This document shows positions 29,350-39,491 of a DNA stretch of 64,000 nt, in pieces. The position numbers and the translations under genes were made by a program. The notes beneath the pieces are model-generated. The model did no database searches. It was not told the DNA's origin and saw only the letters and a list, made by a program, of their open reading frames with translations. The DNA comes from Legionella bononiensis. GTDB taxonomy: Bacteria > Pseudomonadota > Gammaproteobacteria > Legionellales > Legionellaceae. The first letter of the stretch is position 1. Each line of letters begins with the position of its first letter. The DNA lies in assembly GCF_016786215.1 (NCBI RefSeq), contig NZ_JADOBG010000017.1:31134-95133 (forward strand), in the 5' to 3' direction.

Positions 29350-30576
29350 TCAGAAGGAACGTATTGCCCTGACTCCAGCTGTTTTTCCTTTACTCAGGTT
29401 TGTCTGAGTCCCGGTTTTAAAACTTTGCACCCAGGAATTGGAGGAGGTTTTTTCCGTTGAACACCAATAATTATCGCTGTTGAATTTACCCAATTCATTT
29501 CTCATCGCATAAATTAACGAAAGTTCATACAGTGTTGGTAAACGCCAATCGGATTGTGATTTACCATCATTATCAAAAGCAGCGGGGTTAGTTACTATGT
29601 TCTGAGCATCCCACCAGGTTACAGCAAAAGATTGATCGGTATTGGCTGCGATTAACCCATGGATTCCTGTGGCGTTGACGTAAATGACTGTTCCCCCTAG
29701 AACAGTGTCGCCTAATTGCCGCCTGATACCAGAATTTGCCGGATCAATCCACATGGTGTTGAAATCAAGGCCATCAGATTTAGCTAATATTTGTCCTGAT
29801 GTCCCGCCAGTTGGCACTCCGCGTCCATCAGCACCAGTTGCCCCCTGAACTCCTTGGGAACCCGTAGCTCCAACATCTCCCTTTATTCCCTGTATACCCT
29901 GAGGTCCGGCTGGTCCTGTATCACCTTTTAATCCCTGTACTCCTTGCGGTCCTGCTTCTCCTCGGATACCTTGAGGACCAGCGGGACCTGTATCGCCTTT
30001 TAATCCTTGTACCCCTTGAGGACCGGCTTCCCCTTGTAAACCCTGAGGTCCGGCTGGACCTGTATCACCTTTTAGTCCCTGTGCTCCTTGAGGCCCAACT
30101 GGTCCAGTATCGCCTTTTAATCCTGTTAACCCTTGAGGACCTGCTTCCCCTTGTATACCCTGAGGTCCAGCTGGCCCAGTATCGCCTTTTAAACCTTGTA
30201 TTCCTTGAGGACCTGCCTCCCCTTGCGTACCCTGAGGTCCAACTGGACCTGTATCACCTTTTAGTCCCCGTGCTCCTTGAGGACCTGTTGCTCCCACGGG
30301 TCCAGTAATTCCTGTATCACCTTTGATACCCTGAGGCCCTATTGCTCCTGCATCTCCTTTAACACCTTGAGCACCCGTGGGACCAGTATCTCCTTTGGGA
30401 CCTTGGGGACCTGCGGGTCCGGCTGGAATTTTCCCTATTTCTTTTTTTAACTCGTCTTTAAGTTCGGACACCTTATTATCGACATAGGTTTGAGATGCCG
30501 GATTACTTTTAGCTAAAACATCAGTCCCAGTAAATAAAATAAGAAGGATGGCGGGGAGATATTTACTTATTGGCAT
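29350..30576 (-). CDS. lcl: Collagen-like adhesin Lcl
   Basis: The 408-residue protein opens with a signal peptide (MPISKYLPAILLILFTGTDVLA) and a short helical segment that could trimerise (residues 30-52). A run of 66 uninterrupted Gly-X-Y triplets (residues 53-250) follows, then a ~150-residue C-terminal domain of the DUF1566 kind (WRLPTLYELSLIYAMRNELG). In L. pneumophila Lcl is a surface protein binding glycosaminoglycans and promoting aggregation and biofilm. Proline in X and Lys/Gln in Y are typical of bacterial collagen. Location between letA-uvrC and enhABC matches the known lcl locus. Confidence 0.92.
   Translation of the reverse strand: MPISKYLPAILLILFTGTDVLAKSNPASQTYVDNKVSELKDELKKEIGKIPAGPAGPQGPKGDTGPTGAQGVKGDAGAIGPQGIKGDTGITGPVGATGPQGARGLKGDTGPVGPQGTQGEAGPQGIQGLKGDTGPAGPQGIQGEAGPQGLTGLKGDTGPVGPQGAQGLKGDTGPAGPQGLQGEAGPQGVQGLKGDTGPAGPQGIRGEAGPQGVQGLKGDTGPAGPQGIQGIKGDVGATGSQGVQGATGADGRGVPTGGTSGQILAKSDGLDFNTMWIDPANSGIRRQLGDTVLGGTVIYVNATGIHGLIAANTDQSFAVTWWDAQNIVTNPAAFDNDGKSQSDWRLPTLYELSLIYAMRNELGKFNSDNYWCSTEKTSSNSWVQSFKTGTQTNLSKGKTAGVRAIRSF
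29827..30420 (-). repeat. Collagen-coding tandem repeat inside lcl
   Basis: The 66 triplets fall into near-repeats of eight triplets (24 codons, 72 bp) built around GLKGDTGPAGPQ and GEAGPQ. One unit is short, lacking a GEA-GPQ stretch. Such an array can expand and contract by slippage; the locus is known to vary in repeat number among L. pneumophila isolates. Confidence 0.85.
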
Positions 30577-30701
30577 GATTAATTTTATCCTTTTTGAATT
30601 AATATGTGTTCACTCAGGGGGGGCTGACAATTCATTAATTCAATCCCAAGGTTCCGCGACGTTGAAATCGGAATTGTCATCATATCCTGATGATGGAGTT
30701 A

Positions 30702-31349
30702 TCAAATCATTAAATTAATACCTAACAAAATGGCTTGTTGTACGGGTATGTTTTTTACAGATCCACTGCCGTTTTCCAAATCAATTGTGACATCCGGGCT
30801 GGCTCCAAATATGCCTTGATAGGACAAACTGATATTGGCATTTGGCGTAATGGCATATCCAAAACCAGCAATTAATTCACCGGCCAATTGAGAAATATCA
30901 TTAATAGTATCTCTGTCCATTTGCCAGCGTCTATATGCGCCACCGCCTTTGATTTGAATAAACAAAGGCGCGATGAATTCAGGGGTAATTCGAGCGGTAA
31001 TCAGGCCATCAAGCATGGGTTTTAATGTACTGAGTACTAATAGACCGCCAACGGCTTCAATTTCTTCATCAGTCATTTTTAATCGCATTTGATTGCCGCT
31101 TTGCAAGCCGACTTCCAGTCCAAATAAAACAGGACCTTTTTGCACAAAATCTCTGCCCAGGGCAAATCGACCCAAAGCTGTCTGATGATCTCCCTGATGT
31201 ACCTTTTGATAATCGGCATAACCAAGACTTGCTGAAATCGTCCAGGGATAACTGATGGTTTGTGAATAACAAATTGAATTGAGAAGGAGCATGTTCATGC
31301 ACAGTGCCAATATGAATGATCTGTATTGTCTGATCCTTGATGTATTCAT
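30702..31349 (-). CDS. Putative outer-membrane beta-barrel protein
   Basis: A 215-residue product with a signal peptide (hydrophobic stretch through ICYS) and alternating polar/hydrophobic strands typical of a small eight-stranded barrel: SASLGYADYQ, GPVLFGLEVGLQSG, ELIAGFGYAITPNANISLSYQG and a final AILLGINLMI. ATG at 31347-31349 has AAGG upstream. Located upstream of lcl on the same strand, so it may share its transcript. No known porin family recognised. Confidence 0.65.
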   Translation of the reverse strand: MNTSRIRQYRSFILALCMNMLLLNSICYSQTISYPWTISASLGYADYQKVHQGDHQTALGRFALGRDFVQKGPVLFGLEVGLQSGNQMRLKMTDEEIEAVGGLLVLSTLKPMLDGLITARITPEFIAPLFIQIKGGGAYRRWQMDRDTINDISQLAGELIAGFGYAITPNANISLSYQGIFGASPDVTIDLENGSGSVKNIPVQQAILLGINLMI

Positions 31350-31500
31350 TGGATACCTTCAATTGGGGGTGGCGTTCATGTGGCGCAGCTACGATAGACT
31401 GAAACGAACCAGAAAAGATAAATTCGTGAACGTCCCGTTTAAATAATGGATGGAATAGTATATGAATCAGCTGGTGAATTCTATAAATTTGCTCGAATTA

Positions 31501-34014
31501 TTAATCAGTTGCAGAAAAATTGTTAATGAATTGGTGCACTTCTAAAATACTGATTGGTTTACAGTAAAAATAACCTTGTGCGTATTGGCATCCAATTGAT
31601 TTAATAACCTCATGTTGCTGTTCGGTTTCAATTCCTTTTTGGATGCTATCAATATCAAGAGCTTTTGTTAATTGAAGAATTCCTTTTAAAAGCATACGGT
31701 TTTTTGCGGATTTTCCAATTCCGGTCAGTAATTGCTGGTCCAGTTTAAGATAATCCAAAGGTAAGGATAATAGTTTAGGTAGTGACACTTGTGGGCTGCC
31801 AAAATTATCAAGACATATTTTGATACCATTTTTGTGAATTTTTCTGAGGTATTTGGCTATTTTGTTGAAATACGGTGCGATAACACGTTCTGAAATGTCC
31901 AGTATAATTTGATTTTTGGCGATATTATATTGTTCTAAATTATCATTTAACGAATCCAGGAATCGCGCATCGTTTAATTGAGTTAATGAAATATTAATTG
32001 ATAGTTTCCCATCAAACTTAGATTTGAGCATTGATTGGTAATCCTGCAATGACTGTTCAATCAGCCATTGGCTAATGAGATGAATACACCCAGTCTGTTC
32101 TGCCATTGGAATGAATTCGCTCGGCAGTATTAAGCCTTCCTGTGGATGAAGCCAACGTAATAATGCTTCAAACCCAATGATTTTATTAGAGATAATATCT
32201 ATTTGCGGTTGGTAATCAATGTATAGTTCATTTTTGGCAACTGCCAATTTGAGCTCTTTTTTTATGATGTCATTTCGTTTATCTTGAATGATATGTAATG
32301 AACTCGAAAACACAGCAAAATTATTTTTACCCGATTTCTTCGCCTGATACATAGCCAAATCAGCACGTTGTAACAGCTCGCTTGAGGTCTTTCCGCTTTC
32401 TGGAAAAAGCGCTATTCCTATGCTTGCCGAGATTTTCATTTGATATTCGCCAAATTGGAAACTTCTGGATAAAACATTGATGATCTTTTCTGCGATCATT
32501 TTTGTGGAGTTGTACGTGGCGTCCTTAATTAATACGATAAATTCATCCCCTCCAATGCGGGCAATGAAATCATCTTGTCTAATACAGCGCACCATACGTT
32601 TGGTCGCTGCTTTTAACAACCTGTCACCTATTGGATGTCCTAAGGTGTCATTGACTATTTTAAAATTATCCAAGTCAATAAGCAGTAATCCCAGATTTTT
32701 CCCATCAAGTTGATGCTCATACATCTTTTCAATCAATTGTTCCTCAAAGTATTTTCTATTGGCAATTTGAGTCAAGCTGTCATAACGAGTTAAATTCAGC
32801 ATGTTTTGTTCGGTGGATTTAAGCTGGGTTATATCGGTTCCATAAATGTTGATTTGCTTGAATTCAGTCATCCAGATGAGCGTGAATAAATAGACTTTAG
32901 AATCTGCTTCGAGTTCAACGCGTAGTACCTGATTCGTATCGCGAGCTTTGTGGGCTTCTCTCAGTAATTGTTCTGGAATACCTGCATGCAAATCTCTCCA
33001 TTGTTTTAATATTATTTTTCCTTGATTGTTTGCAAAAATCACTTCGCCAGCAGGTTGGATTCTTATGACTGGATTAGGATCCTGCTGTGGAATGCTGGCT
33101 AAAAACTGTAAGCGTCGCTGATTTAACAAACGTTCAAATTCTAAATTAACTCTACTCAGGAATAAGCGAAATAAAGTGTCATGCAGGCTGTTTGTCTCCA
33201 ATTTTCGGAAAGTGAGAATACTGAGCAGTCCAACTACATCATTTTGTGCATTGATAATCGGTCCAGCCAGATAGGAGTTGACTTTCATTTGGATCAATAA
33301 TTTATCCTCAGGAAAATTCTCTTGAATGTCATTAAAATGACAGATGGATTTTTGCAATATAACCTGGTTGCAAGGAGAATCTATAAGAGAGTAACTGATA
33401 TTTTCTTCTTTTTTGCCCAAGACGTAATAACTTACGGTATGGGCAATGCGATGACTATCAACCAAACAAACTGAGGCGTAATCAGCGGAAAAGGCATCGT
33501 TTATTATTTTTAGAATATCATCAATAATTGCATTCAGTTCACTGTGGTTACTTATTTGTGCCAAAGACCATAAAACCCATTCAATTATCTTTTCCTGTAA
33601 AATATTAATCAGCCGCGCAAAAATCACAGAAGTTCCGTGTATTTCTGTTTTATTTATCATAATATTATAAGCAGTGATGGGTTTTTGGGAGATGCTCTCA
33701 ATCCAGGTGAAATGTTGCGTGATTCCTTCTTTTGCTAATTGAAAGTATTTACGTGCTTGAACAAATTGCCGTTTACGCGAATAGGTATTCAGTTTAAATT
33801 GGTGCCAGAACAATTGATTAATGAATTTGTGATGGTTTTTTCCAAATAACCTGGTTGCTTCGTCATTCATGGCAATGACTTTTCCCTGCATATCAAAAGC
33901 AATAATGCCATCTTGCGATGTGCTTATTAGCTTTTTGATAGAATTATCCAGATCAGGTGTATTAACTTTTATATTGGATATTGTTGTTTGTATATTATTT
34001 TTTGGAGTATCCAT
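31501..34014 (-). CDS. PAS-GAF-GGDEF-EAL protein with degenerate EAL
   Basis: An 837-residue soluble sensor. Order: PAS-like domain (residues ~25-110, DGIIAFDMQGKVIAMNDEA), GAF-like domain (~145-300), a second PAS-like region (~305-395), GGDEF (~400-565) and EAL (~575-830). The cyclase site RIGGDEF is intact and an RxxD inhibitory site (RQDD) precedes it by five residues. The EAL domain keeps EALLR but has DNFG in place of DDFG and QKGIET in place of AEGVET, losing residues needed for metal binding and catalysis. It is therefore likely a cyclase with a non-catalytic EAL, perhaps a c-di-GMP-binding or GTP-sensing part. Lies divergently from enhA. Confidence 0.88.
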   Translation of the reverse strand: MDTPKNNIQTTISNIKVNTPDLDNSIKKLISTSQDGIIAFDMQGKVIAMNDEATRLFGKNHHKFINQLFWHQFKLNTYSRKRQFVQARKYFQLAKEGITQHFTWIESISQKPITAYNIMINKTEIHGTSVIFARLINILQEKIIEWVLWSLAQISNHSELNAIIDDILKIINDAFSADYASVCLVDSHRIAHTVSYYVLGKKEENISYSLIDSPCNQVILQKSICHFNDIQENFPEDKLLIQMKVNSYLAGPIINAQNDVVGLLSILTFRKLETNSLHDTLFRLFLSRVNLEFERLLNQRRLQFLASIPQQDPNPVIRIQPAGEVIFANNQGKIILKQWRDLHAGIPEQLLREAHKARDTNQVLRVELEADSKVYLFTLIWMTEFKQINIYGTDITQLKSTEQNMLNLTRYDSLTQIANRKYFEEQLIEKMYEHQLDGKNLGLLLIDLDNFKIVNDTLGHPIGDRLLKAATKRMVRCIRQDDFIARIGGDEFIVLIKDATYNSTKMIAEKIINVLSRSFQFGEYQMKISASIGIALFPESGKTSSELLQRADLAMYQAKKSGKNNFAVFSSSLHIIQDKRNDIIKKELKLAVAKNELYIDYQPQIDIISNKIIGFEALLRWLHPQEGLILPSEFIPMAEQTGCIHLISQWLIEQSLQDYQSMLKSKFDGKLSINISLTQLNDARFLDSLNDNLEQYNIAKNQIILDISERVIAPYFNKIAKYLRKIHKNGIKICLDNFGSPQVSLPKLLSLPLDYLKLDQQLLTGIGKSAKNRMLLKGILQLTKALDIDSIQKGIETEQQHEVIKSIGCQYAQGYFYCKPISILEVHQFINNFSATD

Positions 34015-34205
34015 AAATTTTATCCAGTCAGTGCTAACTTAAATATAGACATTAATTATAAATTTTGTATTAGGTCTAAACTTATTATTGAAATGACCGA
34101 AAAGAAGATAAGTGCAAAATAAATAAGTCAAAAACACAGATTTTTTAATTTTAAGCACAAATCTTGCATGTAAAATATTAAAAATAGGCATGAGGGGGCG
34201 GCACC

Positions 34206-34928
34206 ATGAAAAAAATACTTCTAACAGCATTCATGATGTCAATGGCGGCTGTGGTTAATGCTGCAAATTTTTATGGAACAGCATTGTGTGGATATCCTCA
34301 ATATGAATGTATCAAAGTAGCTGGAGGAGAGAGTTGGGAAAAATTGTTCCCTGATCCGGTTCAGCGTGACCTGGTACAAAGAGTAAATCGCAGTTATAAC
34401 TATTTATGGGCTGGTAGGGAAATTGCCATACCCAGAAATTTAGCGAATATTACGATTTTTGATATCTCTCCTTTCCCGCTAAAAATCGAAGGCGAAAATG
34501 AAAAGCAGATCATTGTAGATCAAGAGAAACTTGCCTGGGCTGCTTATGATGCTGAAGGCAATTTGGTATGGTGGGGACCAATTTCTTCAGGCAGAGATAA
34601 ATGTTCTGATTCAAACAGGTCTTGCCGGACTCTGACAGGTATTTTCAGGATATTCAGTAAAGAAAATGTCAAGTGTACCTCCGACGTGTTCCCTATTGGT
34701 AAAGGCGGAGCCAAAATGCCTTATTGCATGTATTTCCATAAGGGATTTGCTTTACATGGTTCAGACGATATTCCCGGACAAAGAGCGAGCCATGGCTGCG
34801 TGCGTATGTTTATTCAAGATGCCAAATGGTTAAATGAAAACTTTGTTCAACTATCCAATGAACGAAACAATTTTATGGGAACAAAGGTTATTGTGCGTCC
34901 GTTAAACGATAGTGAGAAAAAATCATGA
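34206..34928 (+). CDS. enhA: EnhA, L,D-transpeptidase-domain entry protein
   Basis: A 240-residue exported protein, with signal peptide MKKILLTAFMMSMAAVVNA. The YkuD-type catalytic motif is complete: HGSDDIPGQRASHGCVRM, with nucleophilic Cys. Mature L,D-transpeptidases cross-link peptidoglycan or attach proteins to it. In Legionella EnhA belongs to the enhanced-entry cluster. The N-terminal stretch before the catalytic domain (YGTALCGYPQYECIKV ... NRSYNYLWAGREIAIP) resembles a small LysM-like region. GAGGGGG before ATG 34206 is a strong ribosome site; its end overlaps enhB by 4 bp (ATGA). Confidence 0.9.
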   Translation: MKKILLTAFMMSMAAVVNAANFYGTALCGYPQYECIKVAGGESWEKLFPDPVQRDLVQRVNRSYNYLWAGREIAIPRNLANITIFDISPFPLKIEGENEKQIIVDQEKLAWAAYDAEGNLVWWGPISSGRDKCSDSNRSCRTLTGIFRIFSKENVKCTSDVFPIGKGGAKMPYCMYFHKGFALHGSDDIPGQRASHGCVRMFIQDAKWLNENFVQLSNERNNFMGTKVIVRPLNDSEKKS

Positions 34929-35494
34929 ATATAATAACGAACCGAGGATTTACTTCAATAGCAATCATGTTTTTATCTGGACTACTCTGCTTCTCTTCAA
35001 TTCAGGCTGCTCCTGCAAAGAAGGACATTGCTGCTGAAGAGAAAGTAGAAAAGAAAGATAACAATAAATTCCCAACCGGATGCACGCCCGTAGGATTCAA
35101 ACAAAGCCTCAAAGTATTATCACTGTATCCAGGAAAAGAGGGCGCATTACAATCCATGTACTTCTTTTTTAATCAATTACCTCAATCGGTCAGTTTGTAT
35201 CAGATGCGGGATAAGGATAGTGAATACTCCACCCGTTTTAATCACACCATTAAAGCGAATTCCTGGGCCGTTCTGGCTACCGGAGAGAGAGAGTTGAAAT
35301 TTATATGTACTTTAGGTGATGGTAAGACTTCGTATGGCAAAATTGTAGACTGTGCTGATACGATCAAAATTTGTGAGTACGTCAATGTGAAATTTGGATT
35401 GAATAATAAAGGAAATTTCTGGATAGTAGATAGTAATTCAAGAAACGGGGCCGTCAGTGAAGTCGTACATTATGGCATTATACCTGGAGTATAA
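34925..35494 (+). CDS. enhB: EnhB, enhanced-entry periplasmic protein
   Basis: A 189-residue exported protein, with a signal peptide ending IQAAPAKK, followed by a charged linker (KKDIAAEEKVEKKDNNK) and a domain with four cysteines (CTPVG, FICTLGD, DCADTIKICEY). Function unknown. Translationally coupled to enhA (ATGA overlap) and 26 bp before enhC, consistent with one transcript. Assignment rests on position within enhABC and on domain-less conservation. Confidence 0.85.
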   Translation: MNIITNRGFTSIAIMFLSGLLCFSSIQAAPAKKDIAAEEKVEKKDNNKFPTGCTPVGFKQSLKVLSLYPGKEGALQSMYFFFNQLPQSVSLYQMRDKDSEYSTRFNHTIKANSWAVLATGERELKFICTLGDGKTSYGKIVDCADTIKICEYVNVKFGLNNKGNFWIVDSNSRNGAVSEVVHYGIIPGV

Positions 35495-35520
35495 GGTGCT
35501 ATGAAAAGAGGGGAATCTTC

Positions 35521-38500
35521 ATGAAATCACTAGTACCATGGATATGTTTTTTTGTTGCATCAGCCAGTCAACAAGTATTTGCTGATGAAGAGTTTAATGC
35601 TTATAGGTTAGGCGATTATAATAAAGCGGCCGAACCTCTAATGAGTAAGACAGGTCAGGATGCAGTTGCGGATTATTATCTGGGTCGTTTGTATCTTTAT
35701 GGCTACGGTCAGTTAAAAAATAATAAACTGGCGATGCGTTATTTTACCAAGTCTGCAGAAAAAGGCTATTTACCCGCAGTGCAGTTAATGGCCAAATACA
35801 GTTTATTTCAGGATAAAAATCCAGAAGAAGCTGCACGTTGGTTTAAACAAGCTGCCTCAGTTGGCGATGTAAATGCCCAGATGTATATGGCCGCTGCATA
35901 CTTGTATGGGTTTGGTGTTAAGAAAAATGTGGATGTAGCCTCTCATTATTATATAGATGCAGCAAAGAGTGGCAATGCAATTGCTCAATATGCGCTGGCA
36001 GAAAATTTCATTGACAGCCGTCACTCAGGTAACAACAAATTGGGTCTGATCTGGTTAACAAAATCAGCGAATAGCGGCAATCCTAAAGCATTAACCAAAT
36101 TGGGCAGTATATATTTTGTGGGCAAACTGGTCCCTAAAGATGTTTCCAAAGCTCTGGATTTATTAAATCAGGCCGCGTCACAAAATTACGTTCCTGCTAT
36201 GGTAGAACTGGGTAAAATGGCTTTGGCACAAAATGAATACGATCAGGCTTTGCAATGGTTCAATAAAGCGGCCGGTCACCAGAGCTCAGAAGCTTATTTG
36301 GAATTGGCCCATGCCTATTTACAGGAAAAAAGTCCAATTTACGATCCGAAAAATGGGTTTTTGTGGACTTTGAAAGCTGCTCAGGATGGGTTAGTAGAGG
36401 CAAAAACCGAATTGGCTAATCTGTATAAAAAGGGCATTGGAGTCAATGCTAATGAAGAATTAGCTAAACAGTGGATGGATCAAGCGGCTCAGGATGCGAA
36501 GAAATCTTCTCAAACATCACCGCTGGCTCAAATGGCTTTATGGTTAAGTAATGATAAAACAGATAAGATGGAAGATACTGTTTATCAGATGAATGGGATA
36601 TTCAGTGCCTGGAAAAACCCGGTAGGACTGAGGAATAACACCTATAATCAAGCTCCACAACTTGAAGTCATTACTCGTCAGGAAATTTTTAAACCTCAGT
36701 TTGCATTAACACAACCCAATGAAATCCCTATTAACACTTATTATGATGCTTTGGTCAGTAAAAAAGTTGAGTTAAAAGACAGTGAATGGACTTTTCCTAT
36801 CTATCATTTAAATAATCAAATCGAAGCATTAGAAAGGGCATACAGCCCTGTTGTTGCGAAAAATAATTTACCAGCACCTTATATTGATGCCAGTTATTAC
36901 ACTTATGATAATAATTCCAGTGCTGATTTAATGGATATTTGGACCCAGGGTTGGCAAAAACAGGCCAATTATATGTCTGTGTTTAACCAAATGTATTTCC
37001 GGGCCATATTAGGTGATGCGCAATCACAATTTGAAATTGGTCAAATGTTTCAATATGGTATTGGGGTGACGCAGAATGATCAGTCCGCGATAATTTTCTA
37101 TCAGAATGCCGCTGAACAGCAACACTTGGGCGCTGAATATAATTTGGGTGTTCTTTATTTAGAACGTGCAAAAGACAATGCAGATTATCAAACCGCATTA
37201 AACTGGTTAACTGATGCAGCGTTTAAGGGAAGTAAAAGATCGCAATACGTACTTTCCAGAATATTAGAGACAGGAAAAGCGGGCCCTGATGGCACATTAT
37301 ACATCCAACCAAACCATGAACAGGCAATGTCCATGCTTTATCTCTCAGCCGCAAATAACTATGGGCCAGCAGAATATCAATTGGCTGAGTATTTGGCTCG
37401 TGAGTATAACGACGGTTTGAGTGTGGATGTGAAAAAACACAAAATTGCCTTAATTCGTCAATTGTATCAGGGGGCCGCATCGAATCGGGTTGCTCAGGCC
37501 TTGTTACCTCTGGCATTTTATAACGCCATGGATGGTGACAAACAAAAACAGGCTGAAGCCTTTAAAGTAGCCGAAAGTCAAGCTGATGCGGGAGATGAAA
37601 AGGCCGCCCTGTTATTGGGAATGCTTTATGATCGAGGCATTGGGGTAAGCGCAGATCCAGCAAAAGCGATCTATTGGTACCAACAATCTGGCCAGAATCC
37701 AGTGAGTCAATTCATCATGGGTACCTATACAACGGAAGGTAAAGGAGTATCTGTAGATAAAGAGAAAGGGTTGGATTTGCTGAAAAAATCGGCAGAAGCT
37801 CAATTCTCTTATTCCGATTTTAATATCGCTGTTCTAAAGCAACAATCGAAAGAAGATTTTTTACCTGATTTGATCACAGCTTATCGTTTAGGTAATAGTC
37901 ATGCAGGTATTGTTTTAGCTGATTATTATCTGGCAGAAAATAATGATACGGACAGTATGAATCAAGCCAGGGAAATCTATACAGGATTGGCTGAAAAAGG
38001 CGATCAGTATGCGCAGTTAAAATTAGCGTACATGATGGATAAAGGGCTTGGTGCTGCGTCGAATCTTGTCGCAGCCCAACGCTGGTATCTCGCATCAGCA
38101 GAACAAGGTAATCCCGAAGCCCAATATTTATTAGGTCAATTTTACCAGTTGGGAGAGCTTGGAGAACCTGATTATAATCAGGCTAAACTCTGGTACCAAA
38201 AAGCGGCGACTCAGTTACCCAAGGCTTCCGTAGCTTTAGGTTTTATTTATGAAACTGTGGATGATAATTATGCCGATGCCTTAAAGTCCTATGAGATGGC
38301 TTCTGAACAAGGTGATGTTTTAGGAGATTATAACTTAGCTTTGATGTACGAATACGGTAAAGGAGTGCCTGTTGATTATCAAAAAGCTAAAGCCTTATTC
38401 ACCACTGCAGCAGATAAAGGTGTTGATGAAGCCATGAATCAATTGGGCGGTATGTATTTTTATGGATTGGGTCAACCCCGAAATGCACAACAAGCGCTAT

Positions 38501-39129
38501 CCTGGTATAAGAAAGCAGCTGAGCTGGGTAATAGCAATGCCCTTTATGCCCTTGGCCTGTTATCAGAAACGGGCGTAGCGACCAAGCTTGATTTTCCTGA
38601 CGCTTTGAAATATTACAAAGAAGCGTCTGATAAAGGAAATGAAAAGGCTATGTTGGCACTGGCTAGAATGTACCATTATGGTTTGGGTGTAGAAAAAGAT
38701 CCTAGAGTTTCAGCAAGTATTTACGAAAAACTTGCTGAGCGACAAAATGCCTATGCTCAATATCAATTGGGAACTTACTATATTGAGGGTACTGCTGGTG
38801 AGCAATCAGCCGAAAAAGGCAGGAAACTTTTAGAGCAAGCCAGTGAGAATGGCAATATGCAAGCTCGTAAAGTATTGCGTCGATTGGATGCTCAAACTCA
38901 AGCGCGGGTAAGTTATGTTGAACCCGTCCAATTAAATGATGTTCCTGTTTTGGAAGGCTCAAATGCCGATTTGATTTATCTTGATGCCTTGAATGAATGG
39001 AATCGGGGAGACGAGGTTTTATCTCGGATGATTTTACAACGATTGGTTACTCAGTATCCTAATTTTGTCCCAGCCAAACGTACTTATGAGCAGTTAAATC
39101 AAGCCAGGTTAACACGTACTTACGGTTAA
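35521..39129 (+). CDS. enhC: EnhC, Sel1-repeat entry and growth factor
   Basis: A 1202-residue periplasmic protein built almost wholly of Sel1-like repeats, each with a version of A...LG.MY..G.GV..D...A..WY..AA, from about residue 50 to 1130. I count roughly twenty. The signal peptide is MKSLVPWICFFVASASQQVFA. In L. pneumophila EnhC is needed for replication in macrophages and binds the soluble lytic transglycosylase, limiting release of peptidoglycan fragments seen by NOD1. Preceded by AGAGGGG; followed by a clear terminator. Length agrees with the L. pneumophila protein (about 1200). Confidence 0.95.
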   Translation: MKSLVPWICFFVASASQQVFADEEFNAYRLGDYNKAAEPLMSKTGQDAVADYYLGRLYLYGYGQLKNNKLAMRYFTKSAEKGYLPAVQLMAKYSLFQDKNPEEAARWFKQAASVGDVNAQMYMAAAYLYGFGVKKNVDVASHYYIDAAKSGNAIAQYALAENFIDSRHSGNNKLGLIWLTKSANSGNPKALTKLGSIYFVGKLVPKDVSKALDLLNQAASQNYVPAMVELGKMALAQNEYDQALQWFNKAAGHQSSEAYLELAHAYLQEKSPIYDPKNGFLWTLKAAQDGLVEAKTELANLYKKGIGVNANEELAKQWMDQAAQDAKKSSQTSPLAQMALWLSNDKTDKMEDTVYQMNGIFSAWKNPVGLRNNTYNQAPQLEVITRQEIFKPQFALTQPNEIPINTYYDALVSKKVELKDSEWTFPIYHLNNQIEALERAYSPVVAKNNLPAPYIDASYYTYDNNSSADLMDIWTQGWQKQANYMSVFNQMYFRAILGDAQSQFEIGQMFQYGIGVTQNDQSAIIFYQNAAEQQHLGAEYNLGVLYLERAKDNADYQTALNWLTDAAFKGSKRSQYVLSRILETGKAGPDGTLYIQPNHEQAMSMLYLSAANNYGPAEYQLAEYLAREYNDGLSVDVKKHKIALIRQLYQGAASNRVAQALLPLAFYNAMDGDKQKQAEAFKVAESQADAGDEKAALLLGMLYDRGIGVSADPAKAIYWYQQSGQNPVSQFIMGTYTTEGKGVSVDKEKGLDLLKKSAEAQFSYSDFNIAVLKQQSKEDFLPDLITAYRLGNSHAGIVLADYYLAENNDTDSMNQAREIYTGLAEKGDQYAQLKLAYMMDKGLGAASNLVAAQRWYLASAEQGNPEAQYLLGQFYQLGELGEPDYNQAKLWYQKAATQLPKASVALGFIYETVDDNYADALKSYEMASEQGDVLGDYNLALMYEYGKGVPVDYQKAKALFTTAADKGVDEAMNQLGGMYFYGLGQPRNAQQALSWYKKAAELGNSNALYALGLLSETGVATKLDFPDALKYYKEASDKGNEKAMLALARMYHYGLGVEKDPRVSASIYEKLAERQNAYAQYQLGTYYIEGTAGEQSAEKGRKLLEQASENGNMQARKVLRRLDAQTQARVSYVEPVQLNDVPVLEGSNADLIYLDALNEWNRGDEVLSRMILQRLVTQYPNFVPAKRTYEQLNQARLTRTYG

Positions 39130-39168
39130 CTCTGTTTGGTATATGACTTAGATACTCATACTCAATCC

Positions 39169-39194
39169 GGCCCCTTTTTAAGGGGCTTTTTTTT
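39169..39194 (+). terminator. Rho-independent terminator after enhABC
   Basis: GGCCCCTT, then AAGGGGC, followed by eight T. It lies about 40 bp past the enhC stop, closing the enhABC transcript. Confidence 0.8.
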
Positions 39195-39304
39195 ATTATT
39201 ATGTTCTGTCAGTAAAAAATCATTGCCTCTTTTGTAATATTTGCTCACAATCGAGTTGAAGAGTGATTTTTATTTTGGGTAGTAAAGTTGTTTCAGCAAT
39301 AAAA

Positions 39305-39428
39305 CAGGACTTATGAAAACCCCCAATTACTTTGTTAAAAAGAATTTTTAATTCGGCCATTTAGTTTATCAAAACGCCCACTTTAAACATTCCGTTTTCG
39401 TCGACATGGGGATTTTTGGTAAGTCCTG
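39305..39428. repeat. AGGACTTACGAAAA element, copy C
   Basis: Begins CAGGACTTATGAAAACCCCC and ends GGTAAGTCCTG, 124 bp with inverted ends, close to copy B in size and inner sequence. Its right end is 63 bp from the next start codon, so it may carry or disturb that gene's promoter. Confidence 0.7.
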
Positions 39429-39491
39429 TAAAATAAAGTTGGGATGAGTTTGCTTTTATTAAGTAGTGGTATGAACAATGAGGATAGTGAT

